This document shows positions 5,726 to 7,033 of a DNA stretch of 7,033 bases, piece after piece. The position numbers and the translations under genes are program-made. Source of the stretch: an uncultured Porphyromonadaceae bacterium. Its GTDB lineage: Bacteria; Bacteroidota; Bacteroidia; Bacteroidales; Muribaculaceae. The DNA lies in contig CAMWLX010000184.1 of the NCBI GenBank assembly GCA_947175225.1, positions 1 through 7,033 of the forward strand, in the 5' to 3' direction. The stretch's first letter is position 1. Each line of letters opens with the position of its first letter. Below the pieces are notes generated by a model, which saw only the letters and a program-made list of their open reading frames with translations, made no database searches and was not told where the DNA came from.

Positions 5726-6130
5726 CTATGCTATCCCAAGCAGTTCTATTTCAAAAATCAGGGTGGAACCTCCCGGAATCCCGGGCTGACTGAATTTCCC
5801 ATATCCCTTATCGGCAGGAATATATAATTCCCACTTGTCTCCAACATGCATCTGCTGCAATGCAATAATCCAACCTTCAATCAAATCCTTTAGACGAAAT
5901 GCCGGTGCAACTCCACCAAGGCTACTGTCAAACTTTTTACCATTGATTGTCTTCCCTGTATAATGCGCCGTCACTACACTATTCCGATCAGGTGTTCTTC
6001 CTTCAGCATTTCCTGACTTGATAACACGATAATACACCCCGCCACCAAGATCCTTAACGCCTTGTTCTTGAGCTTTCTCCAATAGCCATGCCCGATTCTT
6101 CTCTACGTATTCCTTCTTGTCTTTTCCCAT
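5726..6130 (-). CDS. FKBP-type peptidyl-prolyl cis-trans isomerase
   Basis: This 134-residue protein is predicted to catalyse cis-trans isomerisation of Xaa-Pro bonds and assist folding. About 45 N-terminal residues are followed by one FKBP domain. Recognisable parts are HYTG (56-59), FDSS (67-70), LIEGW (83-87, with the pocket Trp87), GYG (109-111) and PGIPGGSTLIFEIELL (116-131). No signal peptide or lipobox is present, so it should be cytosolic, unlike the periplasmic FkpA type. I chose the ATG at 6130 (MGKDKKEY) because the longer reading from 6208 would overlap the end of the upstream phosphatase gene by 62 bp and adds a basic, unrelated-looking leader. The gap to the phosphatase stop is 16 bp, so the two genes are very likely cotranscribed. 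Confidence 0.92.
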   Translation of the reverse strand: MGKDKKEYVEKNRAWLLEKAQEQGVKDLGGGVYYRVIKSGNAEGRTPDRNSVVTAHYTGKTINGKKFDSSLGGVAPAFRLKDLIEGWIIALQQMHVGDKWELYIPADKGYGKFSQPGIPGGSTLIFEIELLGIA

Positions 6131-6146
6131 ATAAATTTTAGCTATT

Positions 6147-6959
6147 TTAAATTGTCTTGTCGGAAAGGATTTGTTGCATCGTAGAGAGGAGGTGAGGATT
6201 CGACGCAAGAATTGAGTGATTGCGGTCAGAACGTATGGATTCTACTATGGCTCCGGCCTCGGCAGCTATAAGCTGTCCGGCTGCCACGTCCCACCTATTG
6301 AGATTCAGTTCCCAATATGCATCAAAAAATCCTGCGGCTGTATAGCAAAGGTCGATGGCTGCGGATCCCATTCGTCTGATTCCTCTGACGCGAAATGCCA
6401 TTCTGCTTATCTCTGCGAGATTGTTGTCGGAATTGTCGTTGCGGTCGTAGGGCATTCCGGTTGCTACAACTGCTTTTGACATCTCCGCTTTGTCTGAACA
6501 ATGGATAGGGTTGCCATTGAGCCATGCTCCGGCTCCCTTCACGGCATAAAAGCATTCCTTGAGATATGGAGCAAATACGACTGCGACTACGGCTTCTTTA
6601 TTGTGCTCCAGTGCGATTGAAACACAAAAAGGAGGCAGTCCCATCGCGAAATTGGTGGTGCCGTCAAGAGGGTCGATCACCCAACGCCATTCCCTGTCTT
6701 CATGATCGCGACCGGATTCTTCCGATATGATACCATGATCAGGAAAATGAGTGTGGATATAGTTAAGAATTACTGCCTCCGACTCTTTGTCAGCAATTGT
6801 GACGACATCACTGTCGTTAAGTTTTGTTGATTGTTGTAGATTGTGAGTGCGGAAATAACGCATATGGATGTCTCCGGCCTCTTCTGCCATTGCAAAAGCA
6901 GCCTTCAGTAGCGGCTGTAGATCCTGTGAAATATTTGTTGGAATTTTAGTTGTCATCAT
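6147..6959 (-). CDS. suhB: Inositol monophosphatase family protein
   Basis: This 270-residue enzyme is of the Mg2+-dependent, lithium-sensitive phosphatase family (IMPase/SuhB), which hydrolyses myo-inositol 1-phosphate or related sugar phosphates. Substrates in Bacteroidales may differ. Motifs in order: DVVTIADKESE (51-61), GIISEESG (76-83, metal-binding Glu80 or Glu81), WVIDPLDGTTNF (93-104, D96 and D99 as metal ligands) and WDVAAG (223-228, D224). Together they give the complete metal and catalytic site, and the length is typical. It is cytosolic by sequence. Two consecutive Met codons (6959 and 6956) leave the start uncertain by one residue. It is the first visible gene of the leftward group with FKBP and GNAT. 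The family also contains CysQ-like PAP phosphatases, but the length and motif wording favour SuhB/IMPase. Confidence 0.93.
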   Translation of the reverse strand: MMTTKIPTNISQDLQPLLKAAFAMAEEAGDIHMRYFRTHNLQQSTKLNDSDVVTIADKESEAVILNYIHTHFPDHGIISEESGRDHEDREWRWVIDPLDGTTNFAMGLPPFCVSIALEHNKEAVVAVVFAPYLKECFYAVKGAGAWLNGNPIHCSDKAEMSKAVVATGMPYDRNDNSDNNLAEISRMAFRVRGIRRMGSAAIDLCYTAAGFFDAYWELNLNRWDVAAGQLIAAEAGAIVESIRSDRNHSILASNPHLLSTMQQILSDKTI

Positions 6960-7033
6960 GGCTGTATTGCTAATGATTTATTGAAGTTGTTTAAACTTAT
7001 TTTTTTATTAATATTTCGTCAGGTTTTCGAGCG

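Noticed and set aside
6131..6208. 26-residue N-terminal extension of the FKBP protein
   Set aside because: It would overlap the phosphatase 3' end by 62 bp, and the extra residues resemble neither a signal peptide nor the family; the ATG at 6130 is the better start.
6984..7008. AAGTT/AACTT dyad with T-run upstream of the phosphatase gene
   Set aside because: The stem has only 5 AT-rich pairs and no plus-strand gene precedes it. A near match to TAnnTTTG on the minus strand here (TAAGTTTA) also lacks the final G and a -33 element, so no promoter is called.
1..7033. CRISPR array, tRNA or rRNA genes
   Set aside because: I saw no regularly spaced direct repeats and no cloverleaf or ribosomal RNA signatures in the window.

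Overview
The window most resembles a chromosomal segment of a Bacteroidales bacterium (Bacteroides/Muribaculaceae-like). The reasons are promoter elements of the Bacteroidetes type (TTTG, about 19 bp, TAnnTTTG), best seen at 3378-3408. Classical Shine-Dalgarno sequences are also scarce, and both a DUF1703-type AAA/PD-(D/E)XK protein and a fragment of the 'GVRRCGK' ATPase family are present. The genus is inferred from these signals; no marker gene is present.

Layout. Positions 1-363 hold no gene that I can support, only AT-rich sequence with small inverted repeats. Positions 364-3060 are a metal-homeostasis module. A Fur-family regulator runs leftward. Divergent from it are a 71-residue HMA metal-binding protein and, 2 bp later, a Zn/Cd/Pb-type P1B ATPase without its own HMA domain. 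The divergent promoter region (about 859-895) carries overlapping TTGCA/TGCAA inverted repeats between back-to-back TAnnTTTG elements and is a good candidate operator. The likely scheme is metal sensing by the Fur-like protein, metal handling by the HMA protein and export across the inner membrane by the ATPase.

Positions 3061-3446 are a long intergenic stretch ending in a well-spaced promoter for the 520-residue DUF1703 AAA-ATPase/nuclease-like gene (3447-5009). The last roughly 270 bp of that gene are much richer in GC than its start, which suggests a mosaic. Next comes a wrecked second ATPase gene (5091-5353). Its promoter carries three TTTAGGACA repeats. Its eighth codon is split by a 103-bp MITE-like element with 18-bp terminal inverted repeats and a 10-bp target-site duplication. 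Its reading frame then ends just after the Walker A lysine.

Positions 5361-6959 are three leftward housekeeping-type genes: an inositol-monophosphatase-family enzyme, a cytosolic FKBP-type prolyl isomerase 16 bp behind it, and a small YjdJ-type GNAT acetyltransferase. They are probably cotranscribed. I found no convincingly new multi-gene system. The most informative points are the small non-autonomous element with a reconstructable empty site, the TTTAGGACA operator-like repeats, and the Fur-controlled split efflux pump.
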